Position numbers and translations under genes: made by a program. The notes beneath the pieces were generated by a model. The model was given only the letters and a program-made list of their open reading frames with translations, was not told the origin of the DNA and did not search any database. A stretch of 64,000 bases of DNA from Anaerolineales bacterium. Lineage in GTDB: Bacteria > Chloroflexota > Anaerolineae > Anaerolineales > UBA11579. The stretch lies in the NCBI GenBank assembly GCA_026129305.1, contig JAHCII010000009.1, positions 22,431-86,430 of the forward strand, given 5' to 3'. Position 1 is the first letter of the stretch, and each line of letters opens with the position of its first letter. Shown in pieces: positions 56,785-64,000 of the stretch.

Positions 56785-57789
56785 ATGAATCGAAAGATTC
56801 AAACGCTGCTGGCCCTGCTGGTGATATCCGGCCTGGCGTTGGCAGCCTGCGGCGCGCCGGCGCCCACCACTGAAGCGCCTGCGCAGCCGACCACGGCTGC
56901 CGCGGCAACCGAGGAGCCAGCCGCGCCGGCTGACCCGTTCAGCCCGCTGAACGTTTCCGGTGACATCATCACTGCCGGAAGCTCCACCGTGTATCCCTTG
57001 TCTGAGCGCATGGCTGAGCGCTTCAACCTGGAAGGCTTTGGTGACACCATCACCATCGACAGCATTGGTTCTGGCGCCGGCTACGAGCGTTTCTGCGTTG
57101 CCGGTGAGACCGACATCGCCAATGCCAGCCGCCCGATCCGCGAAAGTGAAGTCGAGTCCTGCCGCGCGATTGACCGTGAGCCCATTCAGTTCTATGTAGG
57201 TACTGATGCGGTTTCTGTGGTGGTCAGCTCGCAGAACGACTTTGTCACCGACGTGACTGCGGAAGAACTCGCCTTGATCTTTGGCGCCGCCAACACCTGG
57301 TCGGATGTGCGCCCTGAATGGCCGAACGAACCCATTCAACGCTTCATCCCTGGTACGGACTCCGGCACCTTCGACTTCTTCGTCGAGATCATCCATGGTA
57401 CAGACCCGACTGCCATCCTGGCTGCTTCCAATACGCAAAAGAGCGAAGACGACAACGTCTTGGTTCAGGGCGTATTGGGAAGCCCGTATGCGATCGGTTT
57501 CTTTGGCTATGCTTACTATGTGGAGAATGCCGGTGCGATGAACATCGTCAGCATCAATGGTGTAGCTCCGGACAGTGTGAGCGTGGAAGATGGCAGCTAC
57601 GTGTTGGCTCGCCCGCTGTTCCTCTTCTCGGATGCCGCCATCCTGGCTGAGAAGCCCCAAGTGGCTGCCTTCATCCATTTCTACCTCTCCTATGTGAATG
57701 AGGAGATCGTGGATGTGGGTTACTTCCAAGCCAGTGAAGCGGCTATCGAAGCTTCGTGGGACAACTTCTGGGCTGCTGTCGGCCAGTAG
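56785..57789 (+). CDS. pstS: Phosphate ABC transporter, substrate-binding lipoprotein
   Basis: PstS captures phosphate outside the membrane. The 334-residue protein has a lipoprotein signal with LALAAC, Cys22 being the lipid anchor, then a Thr/Ala/Pro linker (24-50). ITAGSSTVYPLSE near 61-73 is the phosphate-binding loop, SIGSGAGYERF near 93-103 and GTDSGTFDFFVE near 190-201 the other ligand loops. TAGGAGG precedes the ATG at 56785. It heads the pst genes and lies behind Pho-box-like repeats. Confidence 0.95.
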   Translation: MNRKIQTLLALLVISGLALAACGAPAPTTEAPAQPTTAAAATEEPAAPADPFSPLNVSGDIITAGSSTVYPLSERMAERFNLEGFGDTITIDSIGSGAGYERFCVAGETDIANASRPIRESEVESCRAIDREPIQFYVGTDAVSVVVSSQNDFVTDVTAEELALIFGAANTWSDVRPEWPNEPIQRFIPGTDSGTFDFFVEIIHGTDPTAILAASNTQKSEDDNVLVQGVLGSPYAIGFFGYAYYVENAGAMNIVSINGVAPDSVSVEDGSYVLARPLFLFSDAAILAEKPQVAAFIHFYLSYVNEEIVDVGYFQASEAAIEASWDNFWAAVGQ

Positions 57790-57823
57790 CTCCGCATTCA
57801 CAACTGTTGTAGCATCAGAATTC

Positions 57824-57857
57824 CTTGGGGCGGCTGGCTCAGGCCAGCCGCCCCAAG
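57824..57857 (+). other. Stable intercistronic hairpin between pstS and pstC
   Basis: A perfect 15-bp GC-rich stem (57824-57838 with 57843-57857) with loop TCAG has no T-run after it. It is more likely an mRNA-processing or 3'-protecting structure than a complete terminator, which would let PstS be made in excess of PstCAB. A TATAAT at 57877-57882 may add a second promoter for pstCAB. Confidence 0.7.
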
Positions 57858-57919
57858 TTCCCTGACCTGACACAGTTATAATGAATTTCACTTTCTTGCG
57901 AGGTTAAACAAGACGCGTC

Positions 57920-59071
57920 ATGGCCATTCCAACCCCTCCTGTTGCTCCGCTGCGCCGACGCACTCGCATTCATGAAGTTATTATTCAAGGCCTCTTGTTC
58001 CTCTGCGGCCTGATCTCGATCTTTGTCACCACCGGAATCATTTACGAACTAAGCAAAGAGGCATATCTTTTCTTCGGCTATCAACAGTGGTTGCCAGCCC
58101 ATAAACCCTTAGTGGCTGATATAGCCCCAGAGCAAACTCTATTTGAAGTGGGCACGCAGGGTCCGGCCTTGGAAGTGGGTTCCCACTACCGCATCGGCGA
58201 CGAGATCATGTTGTTGGAAGCGGTGGACGGCGCGCTCGTTCAGATGCAGCGCGGCGCGCAGCAGACTGAGCCAATCGCTCATCGGGCAGGGTTGACCTTG
58301 TCTCGGGAAGTTAACCCCAACCTATTGGAATTCCTGACTGGCACGGCCTGGGAGCCGCACAACGGACGTTTTGGCATCCTGCCTTTGTTGAACTCTACGT
58401 TGATCGTTTCAAGCATCGCCATTCTGGTGGCCTTGCCTTTAGGCTTGGCGACTGCCATCTACCTCAGCGAATACGCTACACCCACAGCGCGCAGCAGGCT
58501 TAAGCCGATTTTGGAGATCCTGGCCGGTGTGCCTACGGTGGTATACGGCTTCTTTGCTTTGACGTTCATGACCCCCTTGCTGCGCGCCATCTTTGGTTCT
58601 GGCGTGGTCGAGATATACAACATGGCTTCCGCTGGCATTGTGGTGGGCATCCTGATCCTGCCTTTTGTTAGCACGGTCAGCGAAGACGCCCTGTCCGCCG
58701 TGCCCCGTTCCTTGCGGGAGGCAGCCTATGGCTTAGGGGCCACTCGCTTGGAGACAGCCATTCAGATCGTGCTGCCGGCCGCTTTCTCCGGGATCGCCGC
58801 AGCTGTGATCCTGGCTGCCTCACGGGCGATTGGTGAAACGATGGTGGTAGCGATTGCGGCAGGGGCCGGGCCAAACTTCACCTTCAACCCTTTTAAGGCT
58901 GCAGAAACCATGACCGGGCATATCGCCCGGATTAGCGGCGGTGACCTGAGTTACGACTCGCTGGATTACAACAGCATCTTTGCGGTAGGACTGATGCTGT
59001 TTTTGATGACTTTGGTGCTTAACATCATCAGCCAGCGCATCGTACGTCGTTTCCGTGAGGTGTACGAATGA
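57920..59071 (+). CDS. pstC: Phosphate ABC transporter permease PstC
   Basis: This 383-residue membrane protein forms half of the phosphate channel. It has a first membrane segment (about 20-42), an unusual extra outside segment (about 50-135) and then the standard permease core. The EAA loop reads [19 protein letters not shown] near 260-278. It is about 80 residues longer than many PstC proteins. The ATG at 57920 follows an A-rich leader without a clear Shine-Dalgarno. It overlaps pstA by 4 nt. Confidence 0.93.
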   Translation: MAIPTPPVAPLRRRTRIHEVIIQGLLFLCGLISIFVTTGIIYELSKEAYLFFGYQQWLPAHKPLVADIAPEQTLFEVGTQGPALEVGSHYRIGDEIMLLEAVDGALVQMQRGAQQTEPIAHRAGLTLSREVNPNLLEFLTGTAWEPHNGRFGILPLLNSTLIVSSIAILVALPLGLATAIYLSEYATPTARSRLKPILEILAGVPTVVYGFFALTFMTPLLRAIFGSGVVEIYNMASAGIVVGILILPFVSTVSEDALSAVPRSLREAAYGLGATRLETAIQIVLPAAFSGIAAAVILAASRAIGETMVVAIAAGAGPNFTFNPFKAAETMTGHIARISGGDLSYDSLDYNSIFAVGLMLFLMTLVLNIISQRIVRRFREVYE

Positions 59072-60312
59072 GCCAGGCACCTTCGAAATTTGCAGATGCT
59101 TCTCTTCAAGTAAACCGCCGGCATGTCAGCGGTAAGCTCTGGTTAACCATTTTCCAGGTGGCCACCTTGATCGGAGTGGTGGCGCTGACCGTGCTGCTGC
59201 TGACCATCCTGAATGACTCGTTTGGGTATGTTGCTGTCGAGAATAAGGTGGACCCGGACAGCTTGGCTGTCAACGGCATTCCGCTGGATGCGCAAGATAA
59301 GGAGACCTTGATGCAAACGTTGCGCGCCAATATCTCGGCTGGCCTGTACGCGCGCTTCGAGCGCGATCAGCCCTTTGCCGAGCGCGATGCAGCCAACGTG
59401 TACGCGCTGATCCAGGAGTTTGTCATCTCCCCACGCATTCTGGAAAGCTGGACGTTGTACGACTCCTTGTTCATCCGCGAACAAATTTCCGAGACGCTGG
59501 AGCGGGATTTCCCTAATGCAGAACTGCAGTTCCGGAATTGGCTGAGTTGGAATTTTGTGCGGGCGCAGCAGTCCAGCTATCCAGAAATTGCTGGCGTGCG
59601 CACCGCAATTTTGGGTTCGTTATGGACGATCGGCATCGCCATCGCCTTTTCGCTCCCGGTGGGAGTGGGTGCCGCGGTCTATTTGCAAGAATATGCCCAG
59701 GACAATCAAATCAACCGCATCATTCAAACCAACATCAATAATTTGGCGGGCGTGCCTTCGATCATCTACGGCATGCTCGGTTTGGCCATCTTTGTGCGGG
59801 CGTTTGGCCTGTTTACCAGTGGGATTGCTTTTGGTGCGGTGGACCCGGCTACGGCCAACGGGCGTACGATCCTTTCAGCTGGCTTAACCCTCGGCTTGTT
59901 GGTGTTGCCGTTGATCATCATCAATGCTCAAGAGGCGATCAAAGCCGTGCCGAATTCACTGCGTGAAGCCAGCTTTGGTCTGGGTGCCACGCGTTGGGAG
60001 ACGATTTGGGCGCATGTGCTGCCGAATGCGCTGCCGGGCATTTTGACCGGCAGCATTCTGGCGGTCTCTCGGGCGATCGGTGAAACCGCGCCGCTGATCG
60101 TCATCGGGGCGTCCACTTTTATTCAGGTGGACCCGAGTGGCCCTTTTTCCAAGTTCACCACATTGCCCATTCAGATCTTCCAATGGACCACCCGCCCACA
60201 GGGCGCCTACCATCACCTTGCCGCAGCGGCCAGCCTGGTTTTGCTGGTGATGCTGCTTACCTTGAATGCGACGGCGATCTTACTGCGCAATCGCTCCCGA
60301 AGGAGTTACTGA
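59068..60312 (+). CDS. pstA: Phosphate ABC transporter permease PstA
   Basis: PstA is the other half of the channel. The 414-residue protein has its first membrane segment at about 25-50, an extra charged, helical segment (about 55-165) facing outside, and then the permease core with the EAA loop [19 protein letters not shown] near 292-310. Typical PstA proteins are near 280-300 residues, so the extra segment is large. The ATG overlaps the pstC stop (ATGA). Confidence 0.93.
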   Translation: MSQAPSKFADASLQVNRRHVSGKLWLTIFQVATLIGVVALTVLLLTILNDSFGYVAVENKVDPDSLAVNGIPLDAQDKETLMQTLRANISAGLYARFERDQPFAERDAANVYALIQEFVISPRILESWTLYDSLFIREQISETLERDFPNAELQFRNWLSWNFVRAQQSSYPEIAGVRTAILGSLWTIGIAIAFSLPVGVGAAVYLQEYAQDNQINRIIQTNINNLAGVPSIIYGMLGLAIFVRAFGLFTSGIAFGAVDPATANGRTILSAGLTLGLLVLPLIIINAQEAIKAVPNSLREASFGLGATRWETIWAHVLPNALPGILTGSILAVSRAIGETAPLIVIGASTFIQVDPSGPFSKFTTLPIQIFQWTTRPQGAYHHLAAAASLVLLVMLLTLNATAILLRNRSRRSY

Positions 60313-60316
60313 AGTC

Positions 60317-61096
60317 ATGCAGAACAGCACCTATGCGATCGAGACCAAAGATCTCGCCATTTTCTATGGCGCCTTTCAGGCTGTGGGTAACGTCAATTTA
60401 GAGATTGAGCATCATAAGATCACCGCCATCATTGGACCCTCCGGCTGTGGAAAGAGCACCGTGCTACGCGCCTTCAATCGAATGAATGAGCTGATCCCCA
60501 GCGTGAGCACAAAGGGAGTGGTGCTATTCAACGGGCACAATATTTACGAGCGGGATGTGGATCCTGTTGAAGTGCGCCGGCATGTCGGCATGGTCTTCCA
60601 AAAGCCGAATCCCTTCCCTAAGTCGATTTACGAGAACATTGCCTGGGGCGCACGCATCAATGGCTATACCGGCAATATGGACGAGCTAGTGGAATCAGCA
60701 TTGCGCGGTGCGGCCCTTTGGGATGAGGTGCATGATAAATTAGACCAAAGCGGGACATCACTCTCTGGTGGCCAGCAGCAGCGCTTGTGCATTGCGCGGG
60801 CGATCGCAGTGAAACCTGACATCATTCTGATGGACGAACCTTGCTCGGCCCTGGACCCGATCGCTACGCTTCGCATCGAAGAACTGATGTACGACCTGGC
60901 CCGCGAGTATACGATCATCATCGTCACGCACAATATGCAGCAGGCGGCGCGGGTCTCTGATTACACCGCTTTCTTCTCGCTCTCCGAGGATGGCAAGCGC
61001 ACAGGGCAACTGATGGAATACGGCGACACCAAAACGATCTTCACTAACCCGGGGCGCAAGATCACCGAGGATTACATTACCGGCCGTTTCGGATAG
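60317..61096 (+). CDS. pstB: Phosphate ABC transporter ATPase
   Basis: PstB drives phosphate import by ATP hydrolysis. The 259-residue protein has Walker [10 protein letters not shown] (40-48), the Q-loop in [12 protein letters not shown] near 94-105, signature LSGGQQQR near 150-157, Walker [13 protein letters not shown] near 172-183 and H-loop VTHNMQQA near 209-216. The ATG at 60317 is chosen over an earlier frame start that lies inside pstA; AGGAG is 11 nt upstream. No phoU gene follows; the next gene is on the other strand. Confidence 0.96.
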   Translation: MQNSTYAIETKDLAIFYGAFQAVGNVNLEIEHHKITAIIGPSGCGKSTVLRAFNRMNELIPSVSTKGVVLFNGHNIYERDVDPVEVRRHVGMVFQKPNPFPKSIYENIAWGARINGYTGNMDELVESALRGAALWDEVHDKLDQSGTSLSGGQQQRLCIARAIAVKPDIILMDEPCSALDPIATLRIEELMYDLAREYTIIIVTHNMQQAARVSDYTAFFSLSEDGKRTGQLMEYGDTKTIFTNPGRKITEDYITGRFG

Positions 61097-61097
61097 C

Positions 61098-62732
61098 CTA
61101 GCCCGGCTGTACCGGCTTGAGCCAAAGATAGCTATAAGGCGGCAGGGTTAACTCCACAAAGCCGCTGGTAGGGGTGCAGGTTTGCTGGGTGAGCAGGTCT
61201 ATAAGCGCCGGTGTCAGCATGCCTTCGACCAGCTCGATGCGCGTGGTCTGCGCTGCCTCGCTTAAATTATTGACAATAAGTACCAGCTCATCGGCGAATT
61301 GGCGGTAATAAGCCAGGACCTGTTCGGGGCGGTCATTTTGCGCCCAAACCAACTCTCCCCAGCCAAACACGCGCTCATTTTTTCGGTTGGCGATCATGCT
61401 CTTGATGTGGTGATAAAGCGAATTTGGATCGGCTTGCTGGCTGGCCACATTTACGGACTGATAGGAAAATGGCGGCTCCGCAATGACTGGCGCATAAGTC
61501 TGCTGAGCAGCCGAGAAGCCGGCATTGGGGCTATCTTCCCATTGCATCGGCGTGCGTACGCCGTTGCGGTCGTCCAGCCAGATATTGTCGCCCATCCCAA
61601 TCTCGTCCCCATAGTACAAAATGGGAGAGCCGGGCAGGGTGAAGAGCAGCGAGTTTGCCAGCAGGATCTTGGCTTTATTGTTGCCCAGCAGCGGCGCTAG
61701 CCGGCGGCGGATGCCCAGGTTGAGGCGCATGCGCAGTTCTGGGGCGTATTGCTCCCACATCCAGTGGCGTTCTTCTTCCGTCACCATTTCCAGGGTCAGT
61801 TCATCATGGTTGCGCAGGAAGGTGCACCATTGGTTGTTCATTGGGATGGGTGGTGTGCGCTCCAGAATTTGACGGATCGGTGTGCCATCCTGACGCTTGA
61901 GCGCCATAAAAATGCGCGGCATGACGGGAAAATGAAAGGCCATGTGCATTTCATCGCCGTCGCCAAAATAGGCACGCACATCCTCCGGCCACTGATTGGC
62001 TTCGGAGAGCAGGATGCCTTCTGGGGCGTGCTGGTCAAAAAATGCGCGCACTTGCTTCAGATATTCGTGCGTCTCGGGCAGGTTTTCGCCGTTGGTACCC
62101 TCGCGTTCGTATAAGTAGGGGATCGCGTCGACTCGGAAGCCATCAATGCCCATGTCCAGCCAGAATTTCATAATGTCCAGCATTTCTTGCTGGACCTCTG
62201 GATTGTCGTAGTTCAAGTCGGGTTGTGAGGAGTAAAAGCGATGCCAATAGAATTGCTGTGCTTGGTCGTCCCAGGTCCAGTTGGACTTTTCCGTGTCTAG
62301 GAAGATGATTCGCGCTTCGCTGAATTTCTCGTCTGTGTCTGACCAGACATAATAGTCGCGATATCTGGAGTTCTTGTCTTTGCGAGCTTCTTGAAACCAA
62401 GGATGCTGGTCCGAGGTGTGGTTCATCACCATGTCGGTGATGATGCGGATGGACCGTTTATGCGCTTCAGCGATCAACAGCTTGAAGTCATCCAGATTGC
62501 CGAAGTCAGGGTGAATGCCGCGGAAGTCAGCCACGTCATAGCCATCATCCAACAGTGGGGAAGGGAAGATGGGCATCAGCCACAGGCAGTCCACCCCCAG
62601 GTCTTGCAAGTAATCCAGTTTCTCAACCAAGCCGAGTAAGTCGCCGTGGCCGTCTCCGTTGCTGTCCTGGTAGGCGCGTACATAGACTTCGTAGAAGACA
62701 GCATCTTTAAACCAGTGTGTGTTTTTGTCCAT
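61098..62732 (-). CDS. treS: Trehalose synthase / alpha-amylase-family enzyme
   Basis: This 544-residue GH13 enzyme resembles TreS, which interconverts maltose and trehalose. The catalytic residues are Asp202 in GFRVDAIPYL, Glu244 in LLSEANQWPED and Asp310 in FLRNHDELTLEM. The N-terminal VFYEVYVRAYQDSNGDGHGD and DGYDVADFRGIHPDFG are the usual GH13_16 opening. A maltokinase domain is absent. The sugar ABC permeases upstream fit an oligosaccharide pathway. The ATG lies only 5 nt after a strong hairpin, with no Shine-Dalgarno. Confidence 0.9.
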   Translation of the reverse strand: MDKNTHWFKDAVFYEVYVRAYQDSNGDGHGDLLGLVEKLDYLQDLGVDCLWLMPIFPSPLLDDGYDVADFRGIHPDFGNLDDFKLLIAEAHKRSIRIITDMVMNHTSDQHPWFQEARKDKNSRYRDYYVWSDTDEKFSEARIIFLDTEKSNWTWDDQAQQFYWHRFYSSQPDLNYDNPEVQQEMLDIMKFWLDMGIDGFRVDAIPYLYEREGTNGENLPETHEYLKQVRAFFDQHAPEGILLSEANQWPEDVRAYFGDGDEMHMAFHFPVMPRIFMALKRQDGTPIRQILERTPPIPMNNQWCTFLRNHDELTLEMVTEEERHWMWEQYAPELRMRLNLGIRRRLAPLLGNNKAKILLANSLLFTLPGSPILYYGDEIGMGDNIWLDDRNGVRTPMQWEDSPNAGFSAAQQTYAPVIAEPPFSYQSVNVASQQADPNSLYHHIKSMIANRKNERVFGWGELVWAQNDRPEQVLAYYRQFADELVLIVNNLSEAAQTTRIELVEGMLTPALIDLLTQQTCTPTSGFVELTLPPYSYLWLKPVQPG

Positions 62733-62737
62733 AAGTT

Positions 62738-62782
62738 AAAGAACCTGACCCATCCGCTGAGTGTAGATGGGTCAGGTTCTTT
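62738..62782 (-). terminator. Long hairpin between sugar ABC genes and treS
   Basis: A perfect 17-bp stem (62738-62754 with 62766-62782) with an 11-nt loop. On the minus strand it ends TTCTTTAACTT and sits right before the treS ATG. It probably ends or weakens the ABC operon. Confidence 0.8.
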
Positions 62783-62807
62783 GGTCAAGTAATTGATCTA
62801 AGCGGGT

Positions 62808-63695
62808 TTAGCCTTTGACCGAGCCAGCCGTCAGGCCGCGCACAAAGTAACGCTGCAGTGAGAAGAAGATGATGAGCGGTACGATCATGGTGATAAAAGC
62901 GCCTGCGGTCAGGATGTGCCAATCCTGGCCACGGTCGCCGATCAGACTGGCCAACTGGGCGGTCATTACCACTGAACTCCGGCTAGTGCCCAGAAAGACC
63001 AAGGCCACCAGCAGATCATTCCAAACCCACAGGAACTGGAAGATGGCAAAGGAGGCGATGGCTGGCACCGAGAGGGGCAAGACCAGGCGGATGAAGGTCG
63101 CCATAGGGGAGGCCCCGTCAATTTGAGCCGATTCGATGATCTCTTTCGGCAGTGAAGATATGTAGCCGTAGAGCAAGTAGATCGCCAGCGGCAGACCAAA
63201 GCCAGTATGGGCCAGCCACACGCCAAGGAAGGTGCCGTTTAGATTTAGGGAGGTGTAGACCCTTAACATCGGTATCAGCGACATGTGCAGCGGCACCACC
63301 ATCAGACCAATGACCAAGGCGAAGAGGAAATTGCGCCCGGGGAACTGCAGCCAGGCGAAGGCATAAGCGGCAAAGGCCGCAATCGTGATGGGGATGACCA
63401 CCGAGGGCAGTGTGACCAGGAAGCTATTCAGAAAGGCGGTTTCCATGTTTGCCGAGGTGAGTACATCCACGTAATTTTCTACGGTCCACTGGCTCATCTC
63501 GAAAGGATGCAGCAGGGTGGTCCACCAGCCGGTGGTCTGCAGATCGGCCGCCGGGCGGAAGGAACTGATCAATAAACCGGCTGTGGGCAGGGTCCACAAA
63601 AAGCAGATCGCCAAGATGACGATGCGCATAGGCAGCCCAGTGAGCACCTGACCTAATTGTTTAAAATTGCTGGATTTTCGTGTTTGGGCGGTCAT
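62808..63695 (-). CDS. Carbohydrate ABC transporter permease (MalG-like)
   Basis: This 295-residue inner-membrane permease has six hydrophobic segments and the EAA loop EIIESAQIDGASPMATFIRL near 190-209, where the ATPase docks. The N-terminal tail is cytoplasmic and the C-terminus ends GLTAGSVKG, as in MalG-type sugar permeases. The sugar is unknown; maltose, trehalose or another oligosaccharide is suggested by the treS gene downstream. It begins 2 nt after the MalF-like gene. The ATPase and binding protein are outside the window. Confidence 0.92.
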   Translation of the reverse strand: MTAQTRKSSNFKQLGQVLTGLPMRIVILAICFLWTLPTAGLLISSFRPAADLQTTGWWTTLLHPFEMSQWTVENYVDVLTSANMETAFLNSFLVTLPSVVIPITIAAFAAYAFAWLQFPGRNFLFALVIGLMVVPLHMSLIPMLRVYTSLNLNGTFLGVWLAHTGFGLPLAIYLLYGYISSLPKEIIESAQIDGASPMATFIRLVLPLSVPAIASFAIFQFLWVWNDLLVALVFLGTSRSSVVMTAQLASLIGDRGQDWHILTAGAFITMIVPLIIFFSLQRYFVRGLTAGSVKG

Positions 63696-63697
63696 GC

Positions 63698-64000
63698 TCA
63701 GTTCCTTTCACGTTGCTGGCTGCGAATGTTGCTGATCATGATGGGGAAGACGGCCAGGAGCAACAACACGGCCAGGGCGCTGCCCCGCCCAAAATGCCGA
63801 AAGGTGAACATCTCGGTATACATGCGGTTGGCGATCACCTGCGTATCGAATTGTCCGTTGGTCATCACGAACACGATGTCGAATACTTTAAGGACCATGA
63901 TGATGATGGTGGTGGTGATGGTGATGATCGTGCCCTGGATGTAAGGGATGATCACGTTAAAGAAGATGCGTATTTCGCTGGCGCCATCCAAGCGGGCTGC
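63698..64000 (-). CDS. Carbohydrate ABC transporter permease (MalF-like), C-terminal part
   Basis: The last 100 residues of a sugar ABC permease run off the window end. The EAA loop ARLDGASEIRIFFNVIIP is at the beginning of the visible part, followed by two hydrophobic segments and the end SNIRSQQRERN. It pairs with the MalG-like permease 2 nt downstream to form the heterodimeric channel. The upstream part is outside the window. Confidence 0.88.
   Translation of the reverse strand, partial: AARLDGASEIRIFFNVIIPYIQGTIITITTTIIIMVLKVFDIVFVMTNGQFDTQVIANRMYTEMFTFRHFGRGSALAVLLLLAVFPIMISNIRSQQRERN

Noticed and set aside
1..64000. CRISPR arrays, insertion sequences, integrases, toxin-antitoxin pairs or defence genes
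   Set aside because: None were found on reading both strands; gene content is core metabolism, envelope and regulation throughout.

Overview
The window is 64 kb of almost continuous, GC-rich protein-coding DNA with about 75 genes, two tRNA genes and no gap of 300 bases or more. It looks like ordinary chromosome of an Anaerolineae-like member of the Chloroflexota. That placement is an inference from gene content: a Zn-ribbon/LysM surface protein with a Pro/Thr linker, VanW-type proteins beside murA and ftsZ, a DUF2089/DUF4097 operon, an E1 alpha-beta fusion and a UbiA-type quinone prenyltransferase. No rRNA, CRISPR array, insertion sequence, phage gene or plasmid function was seen.

Layout. 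1-3.3 kb: a truncated glucokinase, a YihY membrane protein, a hydrolase with its TetR repressor (clear promoter and operator), and tRNA-His. 3.3-10.9 kb: hisS, exonuclease III, a CYP51-like P450, a YyaL protein, and a tight minus-strand run of DMT transporter, aldo/keto reductase, HEAT-repeat and Trm112-like genes. 10.9-18 kb: an envelope and division cluster of murA, a VanW protein, small membrane proteins, ftsZ and a glycosidase-like protein. 18-21 kb: an SDR, a cyclase and two GNATs. 20.8-24 kb: an operon of DUF2089, DUF4097, two SHOCT-like proteins and DUF309. 24-28.5 kb: ygfZ, thioredoxin reductase, malate dehydrogenase and citrate synthase. 28.5-34 kb: LysM protein, hemW, polyprenyl synthase, NUDIX and a class II aldolase-like enzyme. 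34-36.4 kb: a helical protein, an SPFH-HTH protein and a membrane protein with an in-frame amber codon. 36.4-42.6 kb: FAD oxidoreductase, DUF1684, UbiA, cytochrome c, E1 fusion and scpA. 42.6-54.7 kb: thioredoxin, a prepilin-peptidase-like protein, an S10 peptidase, a phosphatase/P-loop pair, methyltransferase, lipid kinase, rlmN, a HAD phosphatase, clpP-tig, alkD and tRNA-Leu. 54.7-61.1 kb: a complete phosphate module (phoB-like, phoR-like, pstS, pstC, pstA, pstB). 61.1-64 kb: treS and two sugar ABC permeases, the last cut by the window end.

The points most worth a second look are: (i) four neighbouring genes sharing one SHOCT-like helical motif in five copies, behind a well-formed promoter and palindrome; (ii) FtsZ with His in place of the second catalytic Asp of the T7 loop; (iii) MurA with Asp at the fosfomycin-target Cys; (iv) an SPFH protein ending in an excisionase-like HTH; (v) four 11-bp-spaced Pho-box-like repeats before pstS; (vi) many genes whose -10 hexamer lies 6-7 nt before the start codon, suggesting leaderless mRNAs; and (vii) an amber codon between a strong ribosome-binding site and the rest of a membrane-protein gene.

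All functional names come from motif recognition by eye. No database or structure search was run.
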